A stretch of DNA of 64,000 nucleotides from Doryteuthis pealeii. Taxonomy: Eukaryota; Mollusca; Cephalopoda; Myopsida; Loliginidae. Both the position numbers and the translations under genes were made by a program. The notes under the pieces are model-generated. The model ran no database searches. It worked only from the letters and a program-made list of their open reading frames with translations, and was not told the DNA's origin. The DNA is taken from positions 16,924,872-16,988,871 of the forward strand of contig CM042157.1 of assembly GCA_023376005.1 (NCBI GenBank), given 5' to 3'. Positions 47,060 through 60,109 of the stretch are shown piece by piece; within the stretch, counting starts at the first letter, position 1; the number at the start of each line of letters is the position of its first letter.

Positions 47060-48070
47060 ACAGAAAACATTTCAGATGCAGACTTCGCAGATGATCTTGC
47101 ACTTATCGCAAATACACCTGAACAAAACGAATAATGGCTACATAGCTGAGAAAATACAGGATGCATTGGACTCTATATTAATTCAGATAGAATTGAGTTC
47201 ATATGTTTTAAACAAGATAGAGGCTCCACACTGGATATTGAGCCTCTCAAATTAATAGACCAGTTCTCATACTTAGGTAGTAATATCTCATCTACAGAAA
47301 GTGATACCAATATACGCATATGAAAGGCATGGTACTGCTATAGACAGACTATTGATCATATGGAAATCTGATCTCTGATAAGATAAATCGAGAAATTCTT
47401 CAAACTGTAGCCGTGTTACAGCTCCTGCATGGCTGCAGCACGAAGTGCTGTGAGAAAAAGATTGATGGGAACTACACAATGATGCTACGCTCTGTCTTGA
47501 ATATATCTTGGAAACAGCATATCACAAGAAAGCGAGTGTACAGCCACTTGCCTGCTATCACATAAACCATCTAATTAAGACGAACAAGACATGCTGGACA
47601 CTGCAAGAGAAACAAGGATAACTACACATGGACACACCAGTGTAGACCGATCAGCAAAAAACCTATACCAACCAGCTCTGTGTTGATTCTGGATGCCGTT
47701 CGGAGGACCTGTCTGGGGCGATAACTATTGAAGTCAGACAGTTAGACAGTCAACAATTGGTTTGACTGGCCAAGCCTAACATGAAGTTACTAGTTCATTA
47801 ATGAACCCACTATAACAGCTTAAATGATTCCTGCCACTGCTGCCAGGAAGAGTCCATTAAGCTGAGGAGGTGTTTGACTGTTCTACTGTCCAATAGTTAA
47901 CAATCTGTAACAGTCATTTCCAGACTGCAGGTTCAATCCTGGCTAAGGGTGAAAGTAACACAGAATAACAATTATCAGTATTCTACAATAACCAATAAGG
48001 ACACTTTGTAATAGAGTGTCATGGGTATCCGTGCTATCAGCGCGACCTAATTATGATGATGATGATGAGT

Positions 48071-48103
<33 letters not shown>

Positions 48104-48105
48104 GA
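47060..48105 (+). pseudogene. RTE-like LINE remnant with RT motif and (ATG)n tail
   Basis: Near 47080 the frame reads DFADDLALIANTPEQ, the FADD catalytic motif of reverse transcriptase. Farther on FSYLGSNISSTESDTNIRI (about 47263), LRSVLNISWKQHITRKRVYS (about 47488) and RRTRHAGHCKR (about 47580) follow the family order, broken by many stops and frameshifts. Coding homology fades near 47735; a ~280-bp unrelated stretch with short internal repeats intervenes before the terminal tcatgggtatccgtgctatc and (ATG)n at 48048-48105. Confidence 0.75.
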
Positions 48106-48388
48106 ATGACCCCGTAATTTAGGAATGAGAACCTTTCAAGAATGATTTTCAATAATATTTTGTATTTCTCCACAGAAAGATTCCGATAATTATACGTAGA
48201 AGAAAATTTTATCAGTCACCCATTATCTGCGCTGTGCAAAAATAATGACACAGAGAATCTCCTCAAAAGATAACTACTAAAATGTCAAGTTTAAATCTCG
48301 TTTGTAGAAATATCTGTCGAGAGATAACACCATCGGTACTGCATCAATAGATAGCTAAAATCCACATAATATGTGTATATATATACAG

Positions 48389-48421
48389 TTATCTCTCTCT
48401 CTCTCTCTCTCTCTTTCTCTT

Positions 48422-48466
<45 letters not shown>
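48389..48466. repeat. (CT)n microsatellite
   Basis: CT tract with a few TTTCT interruptions, then a short CA run. Confidence 0.95.
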
Positions 48467-48475
<9 letters not shown>

Positions 48476-48495
48476 TCTATATATATTTATATAAA

Positions 48496-48755
48496 TATAT
48501 TCCAATGGTATATACAGGAATAACCTACTCGAGTTTCACCATAAGGATCTTCAGGCTTAAGTCTACTGAATTAATCAAGATGCTGATTAATTGCATTTAA
48601 CTGTAAGAGTGTATTTTGTGGTTTAACCACAAAATACACTCGTGCAGTTAATTGCAATTAATAGATATCTCGATTAATTCAGTGGATTTTACCCTGAAGA
48701 TCCTTATGATGAAACTCGAGTAGGTTATTCCTGTATATACCATTGTAATACATTT
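48496..48755. repeat. Palindrome carrying inverted hammerhead-like motifs
   Basis: ggtatatacaggaataacct at 48507 returns inverted as aggttattcctgtatatacc near 48722. The axis is ttgtggtttaaccacaa near 48625. Plus-strand motif in the right arm: CTGAAGA (48694-48700), GAAA (48711-48714), stem III actc/gagt, triplet GTA ending 48722, three-pair stem I acc/ggt. The left arm has the inverse. Stem II is weak in both. Confidence 0.65.
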
Positions 48756-48875
48756 TCTCTACTTACATATTGAGCACTTTATATTTGTTATATGGCTGTC
48801 TTATCATTGTGAAGCTTATATATTAACTAACCATTGAGACCAATTTCACCGGTGAGTCAACACTTTCATATATAA

Positions 48876-48879
48876 AATG

Positions 48880-48941
<62 letters not shown>
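48876..48941. repeat. (TA)n-(TG)n microsatellite
   Basis: TA units followed by about 19 TG units. Confidence 0.95.
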
Positions 48942-48942
<1 letters not shown>

Positions 48943-50034
48943 GAAAGGATAAATAAAGGAAAGAATATAGATATAAAATAAAATAATGATAATAGAAAAT
49001 TATAAGATATTTAAGTATACAAAGAAAAACAACATCAACACCACAACATCGCTGATCAGTATTCTATACTATGGTATGGTTCCTCACCTTTACGACTTAG
49101 GCAAAATCATATGAAGCTTGTGCCTCACATTACTAAAATATTGCAAAACTTTTGACTCACTCTAGTATATCTGTTACATAATTCATAATCAGCTGATGAT
49201 TTATGTACGTACCTGTAGTTAGAATATTTGAATAAAGTTGGTTAGATTTAAAATTGTAGGTGGGAAATTTCCATAGCCGTTCGGGTTATGATTGGCATGA
49301 TGATGACCCTAACTGACCTTCCGGTGATGCGATTCAGCGTGAGATAGTTTTAGCGTCAGATGCGAACAAACCATCGAGAATCGTGGACGTTTTTGACTGC
49401 CCTCGGAGTCGCTCTTCCACCACAGCGGAATCATGGGCTGGGTTGCAAAATAAAAGCTTTACCAGAAATCAACCAAGTCTTGTTAATTGATTATGAATTC
49501 AAACAAGAAATGACCAGCCCAACACGGAAAAGAAGAAGAACCAACCTTTAACAGAAAGACCTGAAAGAAGTCAGCCTGAAGAAGATGGCGTCGAGTTAGA
49601 CGAAGCAAGCAGAAGTTAACAAGTAAGAACTATCATCTCATATCATCTACACTAATCTACATGTCTGTCTGTCTGTCTGTCTCTTACATACCCGAGATAT
49701 GTTAGGGGTATATAACATATCCCTGTACCTCTCTGTTCTCAGATGAACTAGTTTTATCGTTAATTAACACCGTGGATCTATTAGTAAAGGATTTTTTATG
49801 ACTGCTTCTGACAATATTCAAACAAAGGATCTGAATCGGAGTATCATGAAAGAATCCACAGAACAACACAACAATCACTTGTACTGCTGTGGCTGGTTGA
49901 CTTGCAGATGCAGCTTCTTATATTTTATTCTGGCATCAAATTTATATATGTTATATAGCGGCTTCTTTAATTCACGCTGCTAAATCGTGTATCTGTATAC
50001 GTAGCGGGTATCGTCACTAACCCTAGACGATATA
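48942..50034. other. No confident feature; possible LTR-like piece at 49250-49560
   Basis: Around 49450 the sequence gcaaaataaaagctttacc resembles a polyadenylation region of an LTR, but no ends or target duplication could be defined. Short frames of about 60 codons have no recognised domain. A (CTGT)n run lies near 49662-49682. Confidence 0.3.
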
Positions 50035-50572
50035 TGTAGTTGTCGTTTAATGAAATCTACAACACATGCGTATAATAGGAGTTTTGACTTTATTTCTCTC
50101 CCTCGGCTGGTGGGTGGCGAGCGTGACAATAGGAATGCCCAAGGGTTGACGATGACTGGATCTGGTGAGGTGGAAGGGGTGGACGAACCTCACTGCCCGC
50201 TGGCAGCGATGGATCGTGTCAACGGTCGCTCCTTGTGTTCTATTCGCCGTCCGCTGTCTGACTCTCTAACTGACCTGGGATCCCTGACTTCCTTTTATAT
50301 ATATGAAACGCCTACGCGTTTTCTTTTGTTATCTTTATCAGCGGACAAATCTATTTCCGAACTTATTGTTACCCATCCTTCTTTGTTCGCTTTACCGGGA
50401 AAAAGTCCTTTGTTACTCTTTTCGTCTTCTCCCTGTCTCGATCCAACCGGAAGACCCTATTTCCGTTTTCACCTTCTTTTAAATATCTTCAATATACAAC
50501 ACTTAGACGATCGCTTGCGACTGGACAGAAACTCAGATGAAATGATCAACATCTTCTAGAAGACACAAGTCA
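50035..50572 (-). mobile_element. Possible solo LTR, minus orientation
   Basis: Read on the minus strand it has a TATA-like tatatataaaaggaagtc (about 50309-50291) and, downstream, an aataaagtc polyadenylation-like signal near 50090. Its 3' end ...gacaactaca sits at plus 50035. The overlapping 169-codon plus-strand frame has no recognisable domain and is probably chance. Target duplications were not found. Confidence 0.35.
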
Positions 50573-50579
50573 AGAAAAA

Positions 50580-50845
50580 ATGTCTCGAATGACAAATTAT
50601 AGCAAATACATTTCAAATCCTGGACGTGGAAGTTGCATTTTCACTTAGCTCTAACACTTTTGGAAAAGGTATTAATCCTACTCTCTCTCTCCAGCTATGG
50701 GCACATGGTAGGACAGACTGGGCTCTTTTGCCTGTTAGGCAACCAGTCTAGCAGAAGGAAAACTCTGAATTCAGACCTGTTAAACTTCGCTTAATAAATT
50801 GACCTTGTGTAACATCCTGCTCATGCGGAGGCGTTGGTAATTATA
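50580..50845 (+). mobile_element. SINE fragment, same family as 19335-19640
   Basis: Shares a B-box-like ttcaaatcctgga, aaaaggtattaatcctactc, ctccagctatggg and gaaaactctgaattcagacc with the first copy. The 5' tRNA-like head is degraded. Confidence 0.55.
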
Positions 50846-51771
<926 letters not shown>

Positions 51772-52510
51772 GCCATTAAAACAAGACGCTGACTATTACA
51801 AAAGCCATAATTGTAAACATCCTCCCAACGTTACACAAACGAAACGATTTCTTTCAGCGAGTCTTAGAATAAAAGTGTTGAGGGATTATTGTAATAAACA
51901 AGATGAATGTTTGCTTTTCCATTATAGATAAAGAGCAAAAGTGATTTTCATTGGCTGACGCTGGTATGAGATTCTCGTGATGCCACGTTGGTGCTAACGT
52001 GGATAACAAAATGTATTACTTGTCCAGAATTTCAGTGTTGCTTATCATTGTCTGATAGTCGTTGTATTACAGAATAAGAGAATAGGAGAAGCGGAATTAA
52101 ATAAAATGAGTGAAAGGCGGAGTAAAAGAAGATACGAGGAGGAGGAAGGGAGGGAGGAAGAGTTAAGGAGTAGTAAGAGGGTTATATGTAGTTGTTTGCT
52201 GGAGATGGAAAGGGAAAGAGGGATTTAAAAACAAAGCGAAAGAAAGAAAAAAAAGCAAGAAGGAAAAGCAAAAGAAAACAAAGATGAAACAACAAAGACA
52301 ACAAAGAAAACAAAGAACAAAAACAAGATAGAAAGCAAGAACAAAAAGCAGGAAACATAGCAGTATAAGAATTAAATGTAGTTTTAGCTTCGGTAGCCAA
52401 ACCTGCTTCTTATAATACGTTAAGAAGCTACAGAGAAATTTCCAGTGTAGTTGAACATATATGTAATAAAATCCATCACAGACGTACATATAACAACAAT
52501 ACAGACTTTA
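51772..52510. other. No recognisable feature; purine-rich stretch 52070-52350
   Basis: Strongly strand-asymmetric A/G-rich DNA at 52070-52350 gives hydrophobic-looking minus-strand frames of up to 108 codons, which reflect composition rather than a membrane protein. Confidence 0.4.
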
Positions 52511-52752
52511 TTGTCTAAGCTCAGTCGGTAGAGCGTTCGGCTAGAAACCATAAGGTTCCTAGTTCGATACCAGTCTTCGCCAACTCAACGTATGAGTTGC
52601 ACAGGGATCTGTGTGGTTAAGTAAGGAGCTAATGGTAGGCATGGCGCTCCACCTCAAGCGCAAAAACAATATCCTTGGTCTAGCGCTAGTAAAAAGGGGA
52701 CAGACTCACTGTCTGGTGTAAGATGTAATGAAAACTTACAACTTACTTACCT
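52511..52752 (+). mobile_element. tRNA-derived SINE, second family
   Basis: The A box taagctcagtcggtagagcg (about 52516) and B box ggttcctagttcgatacc (about 52554) are well preserved. The body contains taaggagctaatggtag, ggcgctccacctc and ttggtctagcgctagt. Two further copies lie on the minus strand at 58245-58500 and 60110-60364. Confidence 0.8.
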
Positions 52753-53104
52753 CAAAGCATACCTAATGCAGCAGCAGCATTATCTGTCAAAGAAAATTAA
52801 AATCACAAGGCTTTCGTTTTTAAAGGAACTATGGGCATTGATTAGCCAATCGGCCGTGGCTTGACATAATAAAAAGACTGGGGGAAACTTTGAGGCGGCA
52901 CGATCGTTTTTACGCTTTACATAGTGAGTTGGTCAAGCAACGGTGTGTTTTAAAGGGATTTTTTTGTGTTAGACGAGAATTTGTCCCCTGTAAATTGGTG
53001 TACCGGCTTTTCGGTGTTGGTCTTTTTTGTAGAGAATCTCATTTGATTACATAAAGCAAAAATGTAATGAAATAAATAAAAAGTAAGAAGACGAATGTAA
53101 TAAG

Positions 53105-53263
53105 TAAATGAGAGTTACCTCCACTATTTTATTATTACCTCCCCTTTGTGGAACTCGTTTGTGTTTCTAAGAGTATATAAGCTCTTAGTAAACTGTAACA
53201 TTATTCTTAGTAGAATAAAGCTTTTTAAAGCCTATCCGTGTGTTCGTTTATTATTACAACGAA
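53105..53263 (+). mobile_element. Possible LTR fragment
   Basis: A TATA-like gagtatataagctctt (about 53171) is followed about 40 bases later by agaataaagctttt (about 53211) and an end ...gtttattattacaac. This is the promoter/polyadenylation order of a retroelement LTR. The start and target duplication were not found. Confidence 0.35.
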
Positions 53264-54132
53264 GGAGAAAAAGAAACGAAAAAAAATAAAAGAGAAAGGG
53301 GAGGGGGCTAGAAAAATGAAACTAATAGAAAAGATAAACAAGAGGTAAACCCTGAAATAAACAAAATGGCGGACGAGTGTAAAGAAAATAATCACCTGTG
53401 ATTAGAAATAAAACGGAATGAAAAAAAAAATCAGACGAGAGATTAAAAAAAGATATCAAGAGGTAAGTTCTAAAATTCGAGATAAAATACGTACGAAGAA
53501 ATAAATACGAAACAAGAAAGGAAAAAAAATGAAAGAACGGAATAGAAAAAAGAAAAAGGCAAAAAAGAAAAAAAGAAGAAGAAATATAAAAAAAATATAT
53601 GAGATTGGAACCGGTTCTTGTCCATAAAAAAACGTGACTGAATCTCCGTCGAGTGTTTTACACACGATATAAAAAAAACCTTCTCAGAAACCTGTTGAAA
53701 ATAATTGCTGATAGCAGACGACATTGTTTATTCTACTACTCACACATTCGAAAACAAATAACCGAAAAAAAAAAATTCCCAATTGAAAAGTGATCAGAAT
53801 ATTAATCAAAAACTTCGAGATTTTTTATAAGTACATTTTTATCGTTGTTTTTTTTTTATTTTTTTTATCCGGATATTAATTTAGTGCTTTTGCCAGTTTC
53901 TATCAGTTATATGTCATTAGAAAACAGACAATGGTTGGACAATCTTAGCTTAATATAAGAGCCACATGCGATCGTCTTCAAATGTTTGTATACCTTTTGT
54001 CTAGTACAGCAATATTTTTGACGAATATTCTACAAAAATAGATAAATATACCTATTAATATTTATTCGTGTATTTTTTTCAAACTGTTAATTTGTCTAAG
54101 TTGTGATAATTACAAAGTTATATTTTCCGAAT
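53264..54132. other. No recognisable feature; A-rich
   Basis: A-rich plus strand (53270-53620) yields phenylalanine-rich minus-strand frames, regarded as compositional artefacts. Confidence 0.4.
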
Positions 54133-54133
54133 C

Positions 54134-54415
54134 ATGACTGACTCATCATCATCATCATCATTCTCCTCCTCCTCCTCATCATCATCATCATCATCATCAT
54201 GTTGCGCTGACTGCACGGATTGCCATGTCTCTCTCCCCACTCTCTCTCTCTCTCTCTCTCATCTTTCTCTCTCTCTCGCTCGCTCCATCTCTCCATACGT
54301 CCCTATCGGTCACCATTCTTGGCAAGTCCTCCTCACGGCATTCAGTATTCGCATAGAGAGGGTCAGCCCACTCAGGACTGTCCATGTATGAGTGTCCACA
54401 GAACGTCATTATGAG
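54134..54415 (-). pseudogene. RTE-like LINE 3' end with (GA)n expansion inside the frame
   Basis: Minus-strand residues YANTECREEDLPRMVTDRDV then WRDGASERERKMRERER and finally MAIRAVSAT match the RTE family C-terminus with a GA-repeat expansion inserted after DRDxWR. The (ATG)n tail lies at 54143-54200, in this orientation the 3' end. Confidence 0.7.
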
Positions 54416-54664
54416 TTCGACTTTACTTCGGCAGAATACCTACAGTCTTGCTCATAAAGAAGTACAGCCCGAACAATTTAAAAAAAATCATTTTCTTATA
54501 GAACAATGACCACATGACTTGATTTATTTCTAGTTGGACATTACACAATAAAAACGGAATTCACTAGGTATTATTTATTACCAAACTCTCTAGCCAAGAA
54601 TATGTTCCACCCCAAACAATTTTTTTAGATAACAATTTAATTTTCTTTGAAACTAAAGATAGGA
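54416..54664. other. No recognisable feature
   Basis: AT-rich, between two RTE 3' ends of the same orientation. Confidence 0.4.
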
Positions 54665-54746
54665 TTTTATTTAAGCATTATTAGCATCATCATCATTATC
54701 ATAATTAGCATTATCATCATCAGGTTGCGTTGACAGTAAAGATTCC

Positions 54747-54795
<49 letters not shown>

Positions 54796-54870
54796 CCACC
54801 AGAGCCTATCTGTCTTCGCCTCAGGTAGGTCTTCCACACGGCATGCAGAATCCATACAGAGCTATAAAGT
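54665..54870 (-). pseudogene. RTE-like LINE 3' end with (GA)n/(CG)n expansion
   Basis: Minus-strand residues MDSACRVEDLPEAKTDRLWW, then RARARERERERERERER, then the terminal part and a degenerate (ATG)n tail (54667-54725). Expansion is at the same place as in the 54.1-kb copy. Only the last ~60 codons remain. Confidence 0.65.
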
Positions 54871-55564
54871 CAACAGTACGCGCCTCTTGTAATCCGAGCG
54901 GAAGGCGATGCGGTTTATAGTTTTGGTTTTGTGATATGATTATATTTCGTTAGTGGTTTTGATAAATCATTAATAGAGATTACCCTTACATACGAGTAGC
55001 ATAAGTTTCCTGACTGAACATTCACTTTAAGACTAATACCCTTGGCACGAACCCCTTCATTCACCCAACTTTATGGATTAAATAGTACCATTACTACTGT
55101 TCTACAAGGATGGCTTTAGCATTACATAAGCCACGAAGACTGATATGTCATTAAACAAAGAAACCAAACTAAAGCAAATATTTATACTTACAGTATTACT
55201 CATAAATAAGATGGTTTGTTGGGTTTTGCGGCATTTCAACCCATTGGGTTATTTTAAGCTAAAGACATTTTGTTTAATACATTTTTGTTGGCTATTCATT
55301 TTTTTTTAACTTTCTTTTAAAAACTTTTAAATAACTCATTTTAATCTATTTCTCTGAATGTTTGAGATGAGGCTTGATGATTAGTATTATCTGCGTTATT
55401 CGGACTATTGTCCTCATCTTCATTGTTATCTGTACAACGTTTAAGCCGATGTGCCCTTCGGCGTTTTTCAGGTATTTCTTGTGAACTCGGGAACCTTCTC
55501 GGTCTCGGGAACCTTCTTGTCGTACTCGGGAGTCATCACGTAAAAACGGATTAATCTATTTAAA
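54871..55564. other. Mostly unrecognised; hammerhead-like half core near 55370-55450
   Basis: On the minus strand gatgaggacaatagtccgaa (about 55424-55405) matches the stem II region of the palindrome at 43.5-43.76 kb. Near 55495-55520 ctcgggaacctt(c) is tandemly duplicated. Nothing else is seen. Confidence 0.4.
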
Positions 55565-56040
55565 CTATAGATGGAACTCTAACAGGTACTACCAGTCCGC
55601 GTCAGAGTGGACCTGGGAGTAATGGCGATGAAGGGGTATTTCATACTTTCTAGAGCTCCAGATTTGGAACTTCATCATTAGATTCAGTTTAACGTCATAC
55701 CCAGGACACTCAGACCTGCAGCCACCACGAGCGCATATTTGATGAATGGTTTGTAGGTTTGCCATAAGAGCAGTGTTATAGGTACTAGGACTTGACGTGA
55801 ACAGCCGATTGATCGGAGGAGGTCTCTCCGACCGCCCGTCTATCCAAGGTGGAGTATTGTATATTATGGACTGTTCAGTCACTAGGATTCTGTCCTTTAG
55901 CATCAGGGGTCACCACCTATGGCCAACATGTGGGCTCCATTTTGGAGGTGCAGTCGGTGTATTCTTCTGCCCCAGCCGACAGGGCAAGATAAATCAGTAC
56001 CCAACTAGCAATGTCATAAAATTGGGATTTTGTTATTTCT
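55565..56040 (-). repeat. Dispersed repeat of unknown class, copy 2
   Basis: Reverse-orientation relative of 44475-44885 with a 104-codon minus-strand frame (INRLFTSSPSTYNTALMANL and PGYDVKLNLMMKFQIWSSRK). The part cagtcggtgtattct near 55950 recurs at 61486 and 61692. No known domain. Confidence 0.6.
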
Positions 56041-56054
56041 AGTGATATGACCTA

Positions 56055-56432
56055 TCTATACATATATAAATGGCAGTCGTGTGTATCTGTATGTCCGAGG
56101 AAACTTCGAAAATAAATCAATTAACGTCAAAGTAAATATATATAGACATTAAATATCACCAGGGCTTGGTTTTTGAGCAAAAATAATGAAGATTTGATTT
56201 ATATTTGGGAAGATAATTTAAAAAAATTTTTTTTTTTCATTTAATATTTTAGATGATAGACATTAACTTTTCTTTTCAGAGTAGCTGGATCAATGAGAGG
56301 TCTATTTTTTACATAGGGATTTAAATGGGGCATCCCACGAGGGTTCAACTCACGATTCAGTAATAATGGATCTGCGGGACTAACATTAAAAAATCCCCCT
56401 CTACTCAAGCGACACCGGGTAGCCGCTGCTAG
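56055..56432 (+). mobile_element. Non-autonomous Helitron, family B
   Basis: Starts TCTATACATATATAAATG after A56054; ends caccgggtagccgctg-CTAG before T56433, with a ccgggt stem remnant as terminal hairpin. Confidence 0.72.
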
Positions 56433-56912
56433 TACATATATAAAGAGCAGATGTGTGTATGCGTACGTCCGTAGGAAACTTCGAAAATAAAACAATTAAC
56501 GACAAAGGAAATATATATATATACACATTAAATATCACCAGGGCTTGGTTTTTGAGCAAAAATAATGAGGATTTGATTTATATTTGGGAAGATATTTAAA
56601 AATTCAAATTTGAAAAGTAACAGAAAGGAAAGTCATTTGCATGTTATTTTGTTTTTGTTTTTGTTTTTTTTTTTCACTTTGAAATATAATATTGATTGAT
56701 TGAATTAATTGCATCATTTATATCTTACTCTTTTAAAAAATTGTAAATCATTGAATGGAAATTTCTTACTATATTGTTATATATTTCCGTGTGGATTTTT
56801 TTTACGGGGCAACCAGCGAGGATCTCACTCGCGATAAGTAATAATGGATCTGCGAGACTAACTTTTAAAAAATCCCCCCTCTACCCAGGTGTTGCCGGTT
56901 AGCCATTTCTAG
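56433..56912 (+). mobile_element. Helitron family B, second copy head-to-tail
   Basis: Begins tacatatataaagagcag directly after the CTAG of the previous copy (the first bases of the usual 5' end are missing) and ends gccggttagccattt-CTAG before T56913. Both copies share the interior aaatatcaccagggcttggt. Confidence 0.65.
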
Positions 56913-56975
56913 TATATAATAAAGGTGAAACTTTAATGCTAAACTCAACAGCATTGAAACTCTCAGGAATATGAA

Positions 56976-57050
<75 letters not shown>

Positions 57051-57171
57051 CTCTGTGTGTGCGTGCGTGCGTGTGTCTGTACAAATATATATATATACAA
57101 ATACATACATATATATATATAATATATATACTTACAGACGTCATATTATATATAATATATATATATATATA

Positions 57172-57224
<53 letters not shown>

Positions 57225-57227
<3 letters not shown>

Positions 57228-57845
57228 TATTATAATGGAGATTGTGGGTTTGTCTGTCTGTAACAGAAACTATATTACTATACAAGTCACAATTCCTTTA
57301 GTTATTTACATCATATTCTCCGTGATTTTATTTTATTTAAACATCAATTATTAATAAAATTGTTTTACATTACTTACACTGTTGACCATATCTACATACT
57401 AATAACATGCAATTGTATTTATATATACAACAAAATAGCGTATTACAGTATGAATGGGAAGGCTAATTTACATATTGATCTTAAAAAATTAATTTTAATA
57501 AATATATGCTTAGTATTGTTGATTTCTAATTGTTTGTTTTTATCTTATTGAATATGAGCAAAAATCTCTTGAATAAATCTTAAGATAAATCCCTTAACAA
57601 GAAGAAATAACTGTAATATTATTCTTTACTTCCTATTTTAACTAAACAGTTTAATTAGGAAAATTTACCAATGAAAGACGGAAGTAACGGAAAATGATGG
57701 AAGAGTTAGTTTCAACGTTGTTCTATTTTTCAATCATACCCCCTCTGTTCAAAATCTTTTTATCTACATTCTTATTCAGTTTCATTAGCCTTTCTAATTT
57801 AATATGATATTTTATTATAAAATTTAACTAAAATATATTTGCTAG
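57225..57845 (+). mobile_element. Helitron family A, 3' hairpin deleted
   Basis: Starts TCTTATTATAATGGAG at the end of a TA tract and ends atatatttgCTAG before T57846. The hairpin acttgcacccggagggtgca present in the twin copy at 59.7 kb is missing here, a ~20-base deletion after the duplication. Confidence 0.82.
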
Positions 57846-58244
57846 TATATATAATACGATATCTGTATCTATATTTGTGTACTTCTTTGTATGTACACGC
57901 ATTACTTTCTCAGCTGAGCAGCTACGGGGTTGAAATTTGGTCAGTGGATAAAACTATAAAAAGCTGAGAGGTCAAAGGGTATTTTCTTATTGACAAGCTA
58001 TCGCGAGATCATTCCAGATTGTAGAAGTAAAGAAGGGGTAGAGAATAAATTGGAAGGAAATAGGGGGGGTGAAAGAGAGTGAAGGGGTGAAGGGAGAGGC
58101 GAGACTACTCCTAATTCGTTTCTTTTGGGTTGATTCTGTATAAGTTTTTCATCAACACATCCTAGAAACAAATAATCAACAGAACGAGTGAGTGGCGTTA
58201 GTCTTTGCCTTTTTAATTATTCTGATCATACATAGGAAGAAAAA

Positions 58245-58500
58245 AAAAAAAGGAAAGTCGTCGGGGTGGCCAAAAGTCGGTATCAGCCAATCAGCGAGGG
58301 AGTCTATCCCCTTTTCACTAGCACTAGACCAAAGAGATTGTTTTTTTACGTCCGAGATGGAGCGCCACGACTACCATCAGCTCCTTACTTTACTACACAG
58401 ACACCTATGCTACTCATACGCTGAGTTGGAGAGGGCCGGTATTGAACTAGAAACCTTGTGGTTTCTAGCCGAACGCTCTACCGACTGAGCTAACACGGTT
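58245..58500 (-). mobile_element. tRNA-derived SINE (as 52511-52752)
   Basis: On the minus strand: A box tagctcagtcggtagagcg (about 58492-58474), B box ggtttctagttcaatacc, body taaggagctgatggtag and ttggtctagtgctagt, and an A-rich/T-rich end near 58250. Confidence 0.78.
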
Positions 58501-58753
58501 CTTTAAATCATTTTGATCATACATATACAGAAATAAAATGGCGAAGTGGTTCGGAATAATACCCTTGGGAAATGTATGAATTCCCTCATCACCACAATTA
58601 TGGCTTAGATATTACCACTAATGTTCTTTTACTCGTGTAGTGATTGTCTGCCTCTACGGGGATGGACTTGAGTCCAACAGGGTTATCTTTCCTTGCCGCT
58701 AGGTTTTTTTCGTCACTAGGGGACACTACTAGATGGGTATTCAAACAGTATAT

Positions 58754-58814
58754 ATATATATATATTTGTGTGTGTATGGGTATTCAAACTTTATATATAT
58801 ATATATATATGTGT

Positions 58815-58857
<43 letters not shown>

Positions 58858-58914
58858 CGTGTGTGTGTCTGTGTGTGTGTGTGTTTTATACAATATATAT
58901 ATATACAAATACGT

Positions 58915-58958
<44 letters not shown>

Positions 58959-58995
58959 TACAGACGTCGTATTATATATAAATATATATATATAT

Positions 58996-59070
<75 letters not shown>
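58754..59070. repeat. (TA)n/(TG)n/(CA)n microsatellite cluster
   Basis: Complex cluster at the junction of the duplicated units. Several frames of 80-145 codons are repeat artefacts. Confidence 0.93.
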
Positions 59071-59073
<3 letters not shown>

Positions 59074-59712
59074 TATTATAATGGAGATTGTGGGTTTGTC
59101 TGTCTGTAACCGAAACTATATTACTATACAAGTCCAATTCCTTTAGTTATTTACATCATATTCTCCGTGATTTTTATTTTTATTTAAACATCAATTATTA
59201 ATAAAATTGTTTTACATTACTTACACTGTTGACCATATCTACATGCTAATAACATGCAATTGTATTTATATATACAACAAAATAGCGTATTACAGTATGA
59301 ATGGGAAGGCTAATTTACATATTGATCTTAAAAATTAATTTTAATAAATATATGCTTAGTATTGTTGATTTCTAATTGTTTGGTTTTATCTTATTGAATA
59401 TGAGCAAAAATCTCTTGAATAAATCTTAAAAGAAATCCATTAACAAGAAGAAATAACTGTAATATTATTCTTTACTTCCTATTTTAACTAAACAGTTTAA
59501 TTAGGAAAATTTACCAATGAAAGACGGAAGTAACGGAAAATGATGGAAGAGTTAGTTTCAACGTTGTTCTATTTTTCAATCATACCCCCTCTGTTCAAAA
59601 TCTTTTTATCTGCATTCTTATTCAGTTTCATTAGCCTTTCTAATTTAATATGATATTTTATTATAAAATTTAACTAAAATACTTGCACCCGGAGGGTGCA
59701 TATATTTGCTAG
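59071..59712 (+). mobile_element. Non-autonomous Helitron, family A, complete
   Basis: Starts TCTTATTATAATGGAG and ends cacccggagggtgca, tatatttgCTAG before T59713. It is the twin of 57225-57845 in the second duplication unit and keeps the 3' hairpin. Confidence 0.88.
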
Positions 59713-60109
59713 TATATATAATACGATATCTGTATCTATATTTGTGTACTTCTTTGTATGTACACGCATTACTTTCTCAGCTGAGCAGCTACGGGGTTGA
59801 AATTTGGTCGGTGGATAAAACTATAAAAAGCTGAGAGGTCAAAGGGTATTTTCTTATTGACAAGCTATCGCGAGATCATTCCAGATTGTAGAAGGAAAGA
59901 AGGGGGTAGAGAATAAATTGGAAGGAAAAAAAGGGGGGGGGTGAAAGAGAGTAGGGGTGAAGGGGGAGGCGAGACTATTCCTAATTCTTTTCGTTTTGGT
60001 TGATTCTGTATAAGTATTTCATCAACACATCCTAGAAACAAATAATCAACAGAACGAGTGAGTGGCGTTAGTCTTTGCCTTTTTAATTATTCTGATCATA
60101 CATAGGAAG

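Noticed and set aside
50050..50559. A 169-codon plus-strand frame
   Set aside because: No recognisable domain. It overlaps a TATA/polyadenylation arrangement typical of an LTR on the opposite strand, and an unspliced start-to-stop frame of this size can occur by chance.
52163..52489. Hydrophobic 108-codon minus-strand frame resembling a membrane protein
   Set aside because: It arises from an A/G-rich strand read as Phe/Leu/Cys codons; no conserved features.
52511..52580. Genuine tRNA gene
   Set aside because: The boxes are present but the acceptor stem does not pair well, the body continues as a SINE, and two more dispersed copies with the same body exist.
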